NCBI GenBank assembly: GCA_947624345.1
Contig: CANQJW010000006.1
Location: forward strand, 1 to 35,709
DNA: 35,709 nucleotides
Direction: 5' to 3'
Source: an uncultured Clostridia bacterium
GTDB lineage: Bacteria > Bacillota > Clostridia > Oscillospirales > Ruminococcaceae
The position numbers and the translations under genes were made by a program. This document shows, piece by piece, positions 8,076 through 17,265 of the stretch. The stretch's first letter is position 1. Every line of letters starts with the position of its first letter. A model generated the notes under the pieces. It ran no database searches. It saw only the letters and a list, made by a program, of their open reading frames with translations, and was not told the origin of the DNA.

Positions 8076-9284
8076 CTACATATTCTCTGAAATAATCTGC
8101 TTCGGTGCAACAACTGCACCCGACGAAATCTTGATATCCTGACCTACTACTGCAACTCCCCACTCGTCTCTGTTCGGCATTTCCTCAGGGCGTCTTCCAA
8201 TGTGTGCGCCCTCGCATATCTCTGAATTTTCGCCTATTATTGCATACTCAACCTTTGCGCCTGAACGGATAACCGCGCCAGGCATAATAATCGAATCGGT
8301 AACAATTGCGTCCTTTTCAATGGTTACGCCGTCGGATAGCATCGAAAAGTCAACCGTTCCGTCAATAATACAGCCATCGGTAACCATCGAATTCTGTATC
8401 CTAGCGTTCTTTCCTATAATCTGTGGCGGAAGACCCGTGTTTCTAGAAAAAATCTTCCACGACTGATCGTATAAATCTATAGGAATATTTGGGTTAATCA
8501 AATCCATATTAGCATCCCAAAGGCTATCGATAGTTCCAACATCTTTCCAATAGCCGTCAAAGCGGTAAGCATAAAGCTTCTGACCGTCATTTAACATTGC
8601 GGGAATTATATCCTTTCCGAAGTCCTTGGAATTATTCTCCGATTTATCGTTCTCATTCTCAATGAGATACTTTTTCAAAATATCAAAGCTGAAAATGTAT
8701 ATTCCCATTGAAGCAAGAGTACTCTTAGGCTCTGCCGGCTTCTCGACAAAATCATTTATCTGCCCGTTCTCATCGGCAAACATAATTCCAAAGCGTGAAG
8801 CCTCGTCGATAGGCACATTGATTACCGCAATGGTAGCAGCGGCTCCCTTTTCCTTGTGGTAACTAAGCATCTTGTCGTAATCCATCTTATAGATATGGTC
8901 GCCTGAGAGAATTATAACATACTCAGGGTCATATCTCTCTATAAATGAGAGGTTCTGATAAATTGCATTTGCAGTTCCTTGATACCAGTTTGCACCCGTC
9001 TGCGACTGATACGGCGCTAAAATATGAACTCCTCCGTGAAGTCTGTCCAAATCCCACGGCTGACCGTTTCCGATATAGTCGTTCATTACCAGCGGTTGAT
9101 ACTGCGTTAAAATGCCCACTGTGTCTATTCCCGAATTTACGCAGTTTGACAGCGGGAAGTCAATAATCCTATACTTTCCGCCAAACGGTACTGCCGGCTT
9201 TGCAACCTTTTGCGTCAGAGCGTAAAGTCTGCTTCCCTGACCGCCTGCCAAAAGCATTGCAACACATTCTTTTTTGTTAAACAT
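8076..9284 (-). CDS. glgC: glucose-1-phosphate adenylyltransferase, catalytic subunit
   Basis: The 402-residue enzyme makes ADP-glucose from glucose-1-phosphate and ATP, the committed step of bacterial glycogen synthesis. It carries the catalytic loop [13 protein letters not shown] (residues 12-24), [19 protein letters not shown], the metal-site [10 protein letters not shown], the sugar-phosphate-binding VEKPAEP, and [10 protein letters not shown] beta-helix C-terminal domain follows ([16 protein letters not shown] onward). It sits 10 bp after glgB and 15 bp before glgD, so expression is coupled. Confidence 0.96.
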   Translation of the reverse strand: MFNKKECVAMLLAGGQGSRLYALTQKVAKPAVPFGGKYRIIDFPLSNCVNSGIDTVGILTQYQPLVMNDYIGNGQPWDLDRLHGGVHILAPYQSQTGANWYQGTANAIYQNLSFIERYDPEYVIILSGDHIYKMDYDKMLSYHKEKGAAATIAVINVPIDEASRFGIMFADENGQINDFVEKPAEPKSTLASMGIYIFSFDILKKYLIENENDKSENNSKDFGKDIIPAMLNDGQKLYAYRFDGYWKDVGTIDSLWDANMDLINPNIPIDLYDQSWKIFSRNTGLPPQIIGKNARIQNSMVTDGCIIDGTVDFSMLSDGVTIEKDAIVTDSIIMPGAVIRSGAKVEYAIIGENSEICEGAHIGRRPEEMPNRDEWGVAVVGQDIKISSGAVVAPKQIISENM

Positions 9285-9294
9285 ATACTTTCAC

Positions 9295-11289
9295 CTACTT
9301 AACAGCTTTTGATTTAGATTTAACTGTTTTATTTTTATCTGATTTCTCAGCAGTTTTACTCTTTGAAGATTTCCTCTGCGGCTTTCTTCTCTTGAAATAC
9401 ATAACCGAAAATGCAGGTATCTCAATAGTTATCGATTGGTCAAAGCCGTGCATTGCCACAGCAGTTGTCTTTACTGGCTTGTTAGTAACAGGGCTTCCGT
9501 CTGGTGAGGTAGAGTTAAATATCTCCTCATATGTTCCTGCCTCAGGCACACCGAATGAATAAACTTCACGCCCTACCGGAACAAAGTTGCAGACAGCGAT
9601 AATCTCATCACCGTTTTTGTCTATTCTTCTAAATATTATTATGCTCTGCTTGTAGTCATCATTCGATATCCACGAGAAGCCCTCCCATGAATAATCAATC
9701 TCCCACAAAGGCTTATTATCCTTATAGAAATGGTTGAGGTTTTTAACGAACTTCTGAAAATTCCTGTGGTTTTCATAGTTGTCTATCATAAACCACTCTA
9801 GTCCGTTTTCATAATCCCACTCTCTGAACTGCGCAAACTCGCTTCCCATAAACAGAAGCTTCTTTCCGGGGTGGGCCATCATATAAGCAAGTAACGCTCT
9901 CGCCTGTGCAAACTTCTGGTCGATATCACCGAACATTTTATTTACAAGCGAACCCTTTCCGTGAACAACCTCATCATGAGATATAGGCAGAATAAAGTTC
10001 TCAGAAAACGCATAGAAAAACGAGAATGTCAGTGCATTGTGATGATACGCCCTGTTTATAGGATCTTGCGACATATACATAAGCATATCGTTCATCCAGC
10101 CCATATTCCACTTGAAATTAAAGCCCAAGCCTCCGTCGCTTACAGGCTTTGAAACCATTGGCCACGCTGTTGACTCCTCAGCTATCATCATAACCTTAGG
10201 AAACTTTCTGAAGACCTCAGTGTTAAGGGCCTGTAAAAACTCTATTGCCTCCAAGTTTTCATTTCCGCCGTTTTTATTCGGAATCCACTCGTCGTCACGC
10301 CTGTCATAATCAAGATACAACATAGATGCCACTGCATCAACTCTTAACCCATCGACATGATAGTTCTCAAGCCAGTAGGCCGCATTCGAGATAAGAAAAG
10401 ACCTTACCTCACCTTTTCCATAGTCAAACACCTTTGTTCCCCAAGAACGATGCTCGCCCTTTTTGGGGTCAGAATACTCATAGCATGGCTCGCCGTCCCA
10501 CTCAAACAGACCTGCTTCATCTTTTGGAAAATGTGCAGGAACCCAGTCGAGTATCACGCCGATGTCCGCATTGTGGAACATATCAACCATCTTCATAAAA
10601 TCCTCTGGGGTCCCGAATCGTGATGTCGGGGCAAAGTATCCTATAACCTGATAACCCCACGAGCCATCAAAAGGATATTCCGCCAGAGGCATAAACTCAA
10701 CATGAGTATAGCCCATTTCTGTGACATACGGAATCATCTCCTCAGCAAATTTAATATAAGAGAAGAAATTTCCGTCCTCATACTTTTTCCACGAGCCTAG
10801 ATTGACCTCATAAATATTCACGGGAGTATTTAATATATCAGTCTCACTCTTTTTTTTCTGCCACTCGCTGTCAGACCACTTGTAATTATCCAAATCATAA
10901 AGCTTTGTAGCAGTTGCAGGGGCAGTTTCCATATGAGTGCCGTAAGGATCTGCTTTCATAAGCTTCTTACCGGTGCTTGTTGTTACGCAGTATTTATAAA
11001 TATCGTATATCTTAAGGTTAGGTATAAAAGTCTCCCATATCTCTGTGTCAGCAATTCTCTCCATAGGGTTTCTTGTATCGTCCCAGGAGTTGAATTCCCC
11101 CACTACCGAGATCGCTTTAGAGTGTGGTGCCCACACTCTGAAATAATATCCGGATTGTCCGTCCTTTTCACCCTTTATTGATCCAAAAAATTTATACGCC
11201 TCAAAATTTGTTCCATTGTGAAAGAGATGTATAGGTATTTGATAGTTTTCAGGAATTATGTCCATATTGATAAATGCCTTTGCGTGCAA
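9295..11289 (-). CDS. glgB: 1,4-alpha-glucan branching enzyme (GH13)
   Basis: This enzyme cuts alpha-1,4 chains and re-attaches them as alpha-1,6 branches. A CBM48 domain (about 35-130) precedes a GH13 barrel with DWVPAHFP, the nucleophile aspartate in GLRVDAVAS (about residue 320), the acid/base glutamate in MIAEES and the third acidic residue in [12 protein letters not shown] beta-sandwich C-domain ends in an unusual ~30-residue Lys/Ser-rich tail. The longest reading starts with TTG at 11289 (AAAGGAG 4-5 nt upstream). The ATG at 11265 lacks a close ribosome binding site but is possible. First gene of glgBCDA. Confidence 0.94.
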   Translation of the reverse strand: MHAKAFINMDIIPENYQIPIHLFHNGTNFEAYKFFGSIKGEKDGQSGYYFRVWAPHSKAISVVGEFNSWDDTRNPMERIADTEIWETFIPNLKIYDIYKYCVTTSTGKKLMKADPYGTHMETAPATATKLYDLDNYKWSDSEWQKKKSETDILNTPVNIYEVNLGSWKKYEDGNFFSYIKFAEEMIPYVTEMGYTHVEFMPLAEYPFDGSWGYQVIGYFAPTSRFGTPEDFMKMVDMFHNADIGVILDWVPAHFPKDEAGLFEWDGEPCYEYSDPKKGEHRSWGTKVFDYGKGEVRSFLISNAAYWLENYHVDGLRVDAVASMLYLDYDRRDDEWIPNKNGGNENLEAIEFLQALNTEVFRKFPKVMMIAEESTAWPMVSKPVSDGGLGFNFKWNMGWMNDMLMYMSQDPINRAYHHNALTFSFFYAFSENFILPISHDEVVHGKGSLVNKMFGDIDQKFAQARALLAYMMAHPGKKLLFMGSEFAQFREWDYENGLEWFMIDNYENHRNFQKFVKNLNHFYKDNKPLWEIDYSWEGFSWISNDDYKQSIIIFRRIDKNGDEIIAVCNFVPVGREVYSFGVPEAGTYEEIFNSTSPDGSPVTNKPVKTTAVAMHGFDQSITIEIPAFSVMYFKRRKPQRKSSKSKTAEKSDKNKTVKSKSKAVK

Positions 11290-11309
11290 AGGTCTCCTTT
11301 CGTTTAGCT

Positions 11310-11372
11310 GTCAGAGGTTAGAAATTATTATTTCTCACAGAAACGATTATATTTCTTAATCTAATCTCTGAC
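11310..11372. repeat. inverted heptad element in the glgB leader
   Basis: Arms 11310-11322 (GTCAGAGGTTAGA) and 11360-11372 (TCTAATCTCTGAC) form a 13-bp stem with one G-T pair and a ~37-nt loop. Transcription from the promoter at 11377-11405 should start near 11370. The glg mRNA would therefore begin with this hairpin. Confidence 0.7.
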
Positions 11373-11376
11373 TATC

Positions 11377-11405
11377 ATTTTACATTCTTTCGGCTAATTT
11401 TTCAA
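11377..11405 (-). promoter_or_regulatory. promoter of the glgBCDA operon
   Basis: On the minus strand TTGAAA (11405-11400) and TAAAAT (11382-11377) are 17 nt apart, giving a start near 11370 and a leader of about 80 nt. It lies between spoIIE and glgB, so the glg genes can be transcribed separately from spoIIE. Confidence 0.6.
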
Positions 11406-11508
11406 TAGTTTTTGTATAAATTTTAGAATTTACACAGAAAATATAATATCACTTTGTTTATATTCACCAAAGAATTAGAGCGCAATACAGCTATGGGATG
11501 TATATGGA

Positions 11509-13797
11509 CTACTTTTTTCCTATTTTACTGCAAATGACGGTTATATCATCAGGCTTCGAGGTGACACTTTTTTCTGTTGCAAGCTCGCCTATTGCCCTTG
11601 AGATTTCCTCAGGGGACATCTTTGCAACCTCCCTCCTATTTCTTAAAACTTCCCTGACAGCACTCTCGATAACACCATCACTGCATACTATCACCAAATC
11701 ATTTTTGAAAAGCTTATTTCTTATCTGATTAACGCTTGTCTCTGACAAAATCCCCAGCGGGAACGCATATCCCTCAATCTTTTTCAGCTCACCGTCTCTG
11801 TAAATATAGCTTGGACCTGCTCCTGCTTTAAGAATATTTAGATAACCTCCGCACAAATCAAACTGCACCAAGTCGAGAGTTGCAAAGGACTCCTCCCAGC
11901 ACTTTACCTGTAATACTGAGTTGAGTAGTCTTACTGTCGTCTCGTCAGACACACCTGCTGTTAATAGCCGTGCGGTGAGGTTTACAGTAAACATCGAATC
12001 TAACCTTGCTCTGTTTCCTTTTCCCATACCGTCCGAGAGGATTATATAGCTCTCTGTGTTGTTTATGGTCAGCTTTTCATAATAATCTCCCGAATGTTGT
12101 CCAGGTTCTCCTGCTGTCTGATAAAACCCCTGTGACAGCGAATAGGTCGGACGCTCTGAGTATTCAAGCCTTGTTGTATCTCCTAATGTAACCTTTCTCG
12201 GCATTTCAAACTCACAGCCTGTTATATCGCTCAGCTCAACTGTCAGCTTTACCACATCTATCCGTGACTGTGAGCTGTAAAAAATCTCTCCTCTTAGCAT
12301 TTTTCGCTCGTCAACATATATACAAGCACGCTGATTCTCTCCGCCAAGACGCCTTACTAGCTCGCTCGCCCTTGTAGATAATCCTACATCAACATTTGAA
12401 AGCTTTGAAACATCTTGTGATATATCGTCTAAAACATTCCCCATTGTTTCAAGCTGAGTTGAAAGAAACTCACGCATTTCTTTGAGCTTTCTCGAAGAAC
12501 TCTGTTCAAACAGCATATTTGTATACATCATATTATATGTATTCGCTAAAAGCTCTTTTCTTATACATTCAGGGTGCTTTTTGTCTATGTCCTCCTCGCT
12601 TAGCTTTTCCAGACACGCAATCTTTCTCTGAAGCTGAGTAAAAACACTTTTTGTCTCGCTCTCTTTTCTATGCCAGCAGATTGCGTTCATCGGACACTCT
12701 CTGCACACGCTATTTTTCACAAGCCTGCCCAATTGCGTCGGGGTAACCTTTTTCTCCATTGCCTCTGTAACGGTAGAAATCTGATTTTTGACATCAGACA
12801 GAGCGTTCGACGCAAAGGAAAGCTTTGATGCAACGGTTTTATTTGAAATTTCAGATGCTTTGTTTGTTCCGCTCACAAGCTTCAGAGCTCCTGTCACCTT
12901 TCCTTCGGGAAGAGCAAGATATATCACAGCACCTGCTATTAAATCGGCAAACAGCTTAAATGTATCAGAGTTCATTCCGATAGTTACAAGTGACACTAGA
13001 GAAACTCCTATAAACACAATGATTATCGCCGCTATTCCGAAAGATGCAAACGCTCCACATATTAGACCCGAAGTCGCAAGAAGCAGAGTGTTCTTTGCAA
13101 GCTCAGGTTCGCAGAGTATCACTCCGCAGGTGGCAAGCGCTCCGCACACTGCACCGCCTATATGCTTATATCTGTTTACAGCAAAAAGCATTATAACTAC
13201 ACCAAAAGCTCGTCCAAGATTTATCCCCAGAATCGAAACGGAAGTCAGTGTTGCGACAAGCATTACATATAGTATACTCAGTCCCACGCCGTTTAAACCC
13301 TTAATGCTGATTGCTCCTGTTTTCTTAAAATTCTCAAAGCAATACTTTGAGAAAAACACAAGGAAGAAACAGAGCATTGCTGCAAAGGTTCTGTAAACAA
13401 TAACCTCAATTCTTGCCGGTATTACAAGGCTGAAAAGAGTTCCGAAAAATAGGGTTACTGCACCTGACATGACCGCTATTGATATAGGCGAATTGTTATA
13501 TGTATTTGGGAAAATAAAAGTCTTTAAAACAACTATAGTTGTCATTGCGCATATGCTTGGTATTCCATCTACAATATTACCGTTTATTACATATGACAGC
13601 ACCGCCGCTATAAACGCCGGGATTGAGTTGAATCCTGATATCGAAACTATCACAATGTTTACCGGCGAATTAAAACCGAGTATATTCCCCTTACTGGATA
13701 TATACCCTAAGACCATTGCAAGTCCCATTAGAGAAAAGCTTTTTATCTTTTCCTCATTTTTTTCTAAAACCTGAAAATTTAACATTCCTATCACCAT
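11509..13797 (-). CDS. spoIIE: stage II sporulation protein E, PP2C-type phosphatase
   Basis: SpoIIE sits at the polar septum and dephosphorylates the anti-anti-sigma factor SpoIIAA, activating sigma F in the forespore. The 762-residue protein has about ten hydrophobic segments in residues 20-300. A cytoplasmic middle region follows, with a cysteine cluster (CRECPMNAIC, 365-374). The C-terminal PP2C domain shows the metal-binding motifs SDGMGKG (588-594), CSDGVIES (about 706) and PDDITV (about 750). Length is close to other SpoIIE proteins. The ATG at 13797 has GGAG 4 nt upstream. Its presence marks an endospore former. Confidence 0.95.
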   Translation of the reverse strand: MVIGMLNFQVLEKNEEKIKSFSLMGLAMVLGYISSKGNILGFNSPVNIVIVSISGFNSIPAFIAAVLSYVINGNIVDGIPSICAMTTIVVLKTFIFPNTYNNSPISIAVMSGAVTLFFGTLFSLVIPARIEVIVYRTFAAMLCFFLVFFSKYCFENFKKTGAISIKGLNGVGLSILYVMLVATLTSVSILGINLGRAFGVVIMLFAVNRYKHIGGAVCGALATCGVILCEPELAKNTLLLATSGLICGAFASFGIAAIIIVFIGVSLVSLVTIGMNSDTFKLFADLIAGAVIYLALPEGKVTGALKLVSGTNKASEISNKTVASKLSFASNALSDVKNQISTVTEAMEKKVTPTQLGRLVKNSVCRECPMNAICWHRKESETKSVFTQLQRKIACLEKLSEEDIDKKHPECIRKELLANTYNMMYTNMLFEQSSSRKLKEMREFLSTQLETMGNVLDDISQDVSKLSNVDVGLSTRASELVRRLGGENQRACIYVDERKMLRGEIFYSSQSRIDVVKLTVELSDITGCEFEMPRKVTLGDTTRLEYSERPTYSLSQGFYQTAGEPGQHSGDYYEKLTINNTESYIILSDGMGKGNRARLDSMFTVNLTARLLTAGVSDETTVRLLNSVLQVKCWEESFATLDLVQFDLCGGYLNILKAGAGPSYIYRDGELKKIEGYAFPLGILSETSVNQIRNKLFKNDLVIVCSDGVIESAVREVLRNRREVAKMSPEEISRAIGELATEKSVTSKPDDITVICSKIGKK

Positions 13798-13851
13798 TGT
13801 ACTCCAAAATTTCTACACATATATCTTTCGGTAGATATTTCAATATTACAA

Positions 13852-13881
13852 TGTCTCAAACAGAAAAAATGTCGCAAACAG
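13852..13881 (-). promoter_or_regulatory. two tandem Spo0A-box-like motifs upstream of spoIIE
   Basis: Two near-identical 12-mers, TGTCTCAAACAG (13852-13863) and TGTCGCAAACAG (13870-13881), lie 18 bp apart. TGTCGCA differs from the 0A box TGTCGAA at one position and the other copy at two. On the minus strand a TTGCGA and a TAATAT can be placed with a long (about 23-nt) spacer, as at Spo0A-activated sigma-A promoters. Binding is inferred. Confidence 0.4.
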
Positions 13882-13918
13882 CGTATTACAATAGGTTATA
13901 ATTTGTGACAGAATGTAT

Positions 13919-13946
13919 AAAAAAACCCTTGCATAATCTGCAAGGG
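13919..13946 (-). terminator. terminator of the cysD-cysNC-sulfotransferase operon
   Basis: CCCTTGCA (13926-13933) pairs perfectly with TGCAAGGG (13939-13946). On the minus strand the stem runs into seven T residues. It lies just after the sulfotransferase stop. Confidence 0.85.
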
Positions 13947-13954
13947 AAAATTCC

Positions 13955-15415
13955 TTATTTTTTAAATATAGTATCTTTAACAGCTGACAGAGGGTGTTTG
14001 ATTTTATATACAACCCTCTCGATTGTCTGTTTTAGTTCCTCATTTTTCTTCTTTAACTCTTCGTTTTTCTTCTTTAACTCTTCGTTTTTCTTCTTTAGCT
14101 CTTCATTTGCTCTTCTCAGCACAAAAATATCGTTCTTCAGACTAAGTATCTGAGAATCCATAGACTTAACCTTATCACGAATAAGCCTTGATTTATTGCT
14201 CTCATCTTTTAAGGCTTCCATCTCATTTTTGTATTCTAGCATCTGTTCGCCTACGCTGGCAATGGCCTTCTTTATCTCATCATTATCTACAGGCTCTTCG
14301 CCTTGATAATCCTTTAAGAATATATCTAAAGAATTCTCTACGCCTGTCTTTTCACACTGAAGCTGTTCTTTTAATTCGTCTATTTCCTTTTTCTGAGCTA
14401 CAGCTATAAGACCGAAAAACCGAATTATATCCTCGTGCATAAAGTCATTCTGAGGTGTCCATCTGGTTGCCGCTCTTGATTTATGAGAAAAGAGCTCATC
14501 GTTTTCTAATCCAAGATACTCTCTGGCAATTGCAGCATTACCCTTAGCATACTTCTTCATAAAGCTGTCCGCCTGATCTTCTGTAAGCATTTCAAAAACA
14601 TTGTCAGGACTCTTTACTCTTTCACATTCCTCCGAAATTTTTCTGAGAAATGAGCGTGTGGAATCCTCGTCAGGAAGAATTGTGTTTATAACCCGTCTTA
14701 TCTCCTGACTGTTTGCAGTTAATGAAGGATTAGTCTCTTCTGTCACTACCTGAAATTCATCAGTGAATTCAATACCAACTGCATCAAGAAAATCAGAATA
14801 TATAGTTCCGCCGTTACCATGAAAACGATTTCTCTCGAAAATCCTGACTATGATATTTTCTTTTCCTATAACCTCTGCTATCTTCTCTAGTAAACCATAA
14901 TAATCAAGAGCAACACCCTTGGGACGATATATGAAGTTATCCCATTTTACTCCAGAATATGAATTCCAACCCTCTTTTATCTGTTGGCTCAGCCACGAAT
15001 TTGCAAACTCATCCTGTCTTCTTAAATAAACTATCGCTTTAATTTGATAATTATTCTGCTCAGCATCTTTTTTCAATTTCTCCCAGAACTTAAACTTATT
15101 TCCGTTTGATGCGTGCCAGATGTTTTCATCGGACAAAATTACATTTCCGTAATTCTCTAACTCATTATGAACGAGCGATAAACCCTCATTCCAGAGAGCT
15201 TCTTCCCTTTCAAAATCCTCCTGTCCGTCAGAGCCTGAAAGCTTACCAACCAGAAAATGTCCGTTTCGTCGTATTTCAACCCTAGGATATTTGAAATCTA
15301 AAATAGGATAGCTGAATCTTTTTTGGTTCAATATTTCCTGATTTTCCATACAGAACTTCTGTATAGATGTCGTAGCTGTCTTGGGAGTTCCTATATGCAG
15401 ATATAATGTTGACAT
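13955..15415 (-). CDS. PAPS-dependent sulfotransferase with C-terminal coiled coil
   Basis: The 486-residue protein begins with the 5'-phosphosulfate loop of sulfotransferases, HIGTPKTATTSIQ (residues 7-19). The 3'-phosphate-binding element YLRRQDEFANSWLSQQ lies at about 130-145. No signal peptide or membrane segment is seen, so it acts in the cytosol, moving sulfate from PAPS to an acceptor that cannot be read from the sequence. Residues about 380-466 form a coiled coil with three identical EELKKKN heptads. It lies 22 bp after cysNC, whose product is PAPS; AAGGAG precedes the ATG. Fold assignment is good; substrate unknown. Confidence 0.8.
   Translation of the reverse strand: MSTLYLHIGTPKTATTSIQKFCMENQEILNQKRFSYPILDFKYPRVEIRRNGHFLVGKLSGSDGQEDFEREEALWNEGLSLVHNELENYGNVILSDENIWHASNGNKFKFWEKLKKDAEQNNYQIKAIVYLRRQDEFANSWLSQQIKEGWNSYSGVKWDNFIYRPKGVALDYYGLLEKIAEVIGKENIIVRIFERNRFHGNGGTIYSDFLDAVGIEFTDEFQVVTEETNPSLTANSQEIRRVINTILPDEDSTRSFLRKISEECERVKSPDNVFEMLTEDQADSFMKKYAKGNAAIAREYLGLENDELFSHKSRAATRWTPQNDFMHEDIIRFFGLIAVAQKKEIDELKEQLQCEKTGVENSLDIFLKDYQGEEPVDNDEIKKAIASVGEQMLEYKNEMEALKDESNKSRLIRDKVKSMDSQILSLKNDIFVLRRANEELKKKNEELKKKNEELKKKNEELKQTIERVVYKIKHPLSAVKDTIFKK
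14041..14103. repeat. 21-bp tandem repeat inside the sulfotransferase gene, three copies
   Basis: Copies at 14041-14061, 14062-14082 and 14083-14103 differ at only one position each. Each encodes one 7-residue coiled-coil turn (ELKKKNE register). A repeat of this length is prone to expansion or contraction, which would lengthen or shorten the coil without a frameshift. Confidence 0.85.
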
Positions 15416-15437
15416 GTTTAGTTCTCCTTAATGCTTA

Positions 15438-17264
15438 TTATATTTGAGATTCTAACTCCTCAAGCAAAATATCAACGCAAGTATCTAAATCGTGTTCGGC
15501 TGTGTTGATTGTAATATCAGGATTCTCAGGCGGCTCATAAGGCGATGAAATTCCCGTAAAGTTCTGAATCTCGCCATTTCTTGCCTTTTTATAAAGCCCC
15601 TTGACATCTCGTCTTTCGCACTCCTCAAGCGGTGTGCTTACATATACCTCGATAAAGTTGTCCCCGCCGATTATCTCCTTAGCATTGCGCCTGTCACGCT
15701 TATATGGCGATACAAATGAGTTTATAACGATAACTCCCGCATCGTTCATAAGCTTTGAAACTTCTGCAATACGTCTGATATTCTCGATTCTATCCTGCTC
15801 CTTAAATCCTAGGTTCTTATTAAGACCCATACGAACATTGTCGCCGTCTAAGGTCATTGTATGCTTACCTATTGCAAACAGACGCTTCTCCAGAGCGTTC
15901 GCAAGCGTTGACTTGCCCGAACCTGAAAGTCCGGTAAGCCATATAGTTCTAGCCTTTTGACCCTTTTGGTTTTCTCTTTGCTCTCTGGTTATATCCATCT
16001 CGTGATATGTCAAGTTGTCAGCTCTGTTCAGTTTATGCATAACAACTCCGCATGCTGATGTCATATGCGTAATACGGTCGATAAGTATTAACGCGCCAAG
16101 AGTTGGATTTTGTGCAAACTCATCAAAAACGATCTTCTCAGACACAGATATATCACATTCAGCAATCTCATTTTTATATATTGCGTCTGCATTGACCTCG
16201 CTGCCGGTATTTACATCTATCTTATGCTTGATATTCATAACAACAGCAGGAATTTTCTTTGTTCCCAGCTTTAAAAGATAGTTTTTACCTGCAACAAGCT
16301 CGCTGTCGTCCATCCAGAGCAATTTAGCAGTGAACAGATTTCCAATAGTAGGTCTAGCTCCACTTACAAGAACACAGCCTCTTGATACATCGACCTCTTT
16401 GTCAAGCTGAACGGTAACTGCCTGTCCCTTTTGAGCACTCTCTACCTCTTTTCCTGCGGCAATAATGCTCTTTACATTAGCCTTTTCCTTAGACGGTAAA
16501 GCAGTTATCTCATCACCTACGCTTAGCTTGCCCGTTTCTATCTGACCTGAAAATCCCCTGTAAGTATGGTTAGGTCTGCAAACCCTCTGAACAGGCATTG
16601 AAAATCCCTTTTCAACATCATCAGCGTGAACGTCTATTTCCTCAAGATAAGAAAGCAGCGTTCCGCCACGATACCAGCTCATATGCTCAGATTCGGTTGT
16701 GATATTATCTCCCTCGGTTGCCGAAACAGGAATTATCTTAACCGATTCATAGTCAAACTCGGCTAGGAGTATTTTTATTTCTTTTTCTATCTTATTGAAC
16801 TTATTGCGGTCAAAGTGGATAAGATCCATTTTATTTACGGCAAACACAAAGTGCTTTATACCCATAAGCGAGCAGATTCTTGCATGTCTTCTTGTCTGAA
16901 CCAAAACGCCCTGAGAAGCATCAACAAGGATAACTGCAAGTTCAGCAAATGAAGCTCCGACAGCCATATTTCTAGTGTATTCCTCATGGCCCGGGGTGTC
17001 TGCTACGATAAAAGATCTGCGTTCGGTTGTGAAATAGCGGTAGGCTACATCTATGGTGATTCCCTGTTCACGCTCAGCCATAAGACCGTCCAAAAGCAGT
17101 GAATAATCTATATTACCCTCTCTTGAGCCAACCTTGCTGTCCAGCTCCAGAGAATGCTCCTGATCCGCAAACAAAAGCTTAGCATCATAGAGCATATGTC
17201 CGATAAGAGTTGATTTACCGTCATCGACGCTTCCACAGGTGATGAATTTCAAAAGTCCGTTCAT
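15438..17264 (-). CDS. cysNC: sulfate adenylyltransferase GTPase subunit fused to APS kinase (CysN-CysC, NodQ type)
   Basis: The 608-residue fusion has two enzymes. The N-terminal EF-Tu-like GTPase (about 1-400) carries GSVDDGKST, DTPGHEEY and NKMDL and, with CysD, makes APS. The C-terminal APS kinase (about 435-608) has GLSGSGKST, DGDNVRMGL and SPYKRDRR and phosphorylates APS to PAPS. The ATG at 17264 is chosen because the GTPase fold starts there, 1 nt after the cysD stop, with GGGAGG inside the cysD end. The ORF stays open upstream to 17432, but that would overlap cysD with unrelated sequence. Confidence 0.95.
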   Translation of the reverse strand: MNGLLKFITCGSVDDGKSTLIGHMLYDAKLLFADQEHSLELDSKVGSREGNIDYSLLLDGLMAEREQGITIDVAYRYFTTERRSFIVADTPGHEEYTRNMAVGASFAELAVILVDASQGVLVQTRRHARICSLMGIKHFVFAVNKMDLIHFDRNKFNKIEKEIKILLAEFDYESVKIIPVSATEGDNITTESEHMSWYRGGTLLSYLEEIDVHADDVEKGFSMPVQRVCRPNHTYRGFSGQIETGKLSVGDEITALPSKEKANVKSIIAAGKEVESAQKGQAVTVQLDKEVDVSRGCVLVSGARPTIGNLFTAKLLWMDDSELVAGKNYLLKLGTKKIPAVVMNIKHKIDVNTGSEVNADAIYKNEIAECDISVSEKIVFDEFAQNPTLGALILIDRITHMTSACGVVMHKLNRADNLTYHEMDITREQRENQKGQKARTIWLTGLSGSGKSTLANALEKRLFAIGKHTMTLDGDNVRMGLNKNLGFKEQDRIENIRRIAEVSKLMNDAGVIVINSFVSPYKRDRRNAKEIIGGDNFIEVYVSTPLEECERRDVKGLYKKARNGEIQNFTGISSPYEPPENPDITINTAEHDLDTCVDILLEELESQI

Positions 17265-17265
17265 T

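Noticed and set aside
12788-13396. 202-codon open frame on the plus strand
   Set aside because: It lies entirely antisense to the membrane part of spoIIE, has no ribosome binding site, and its translation looks like the complement of hydrophobic codons.
14041-14103. CRISPR-like regularly spaced repeat
   Set aside because: The 21-bp units are directly adjacent with no spacers and encode a coiled coil in frame.
15601-16281. Two plus-strand frames of 119 and 88 codons
   Set aside because: Both are antisense shadows of cysNC, with low-complexity translations and no start signals.
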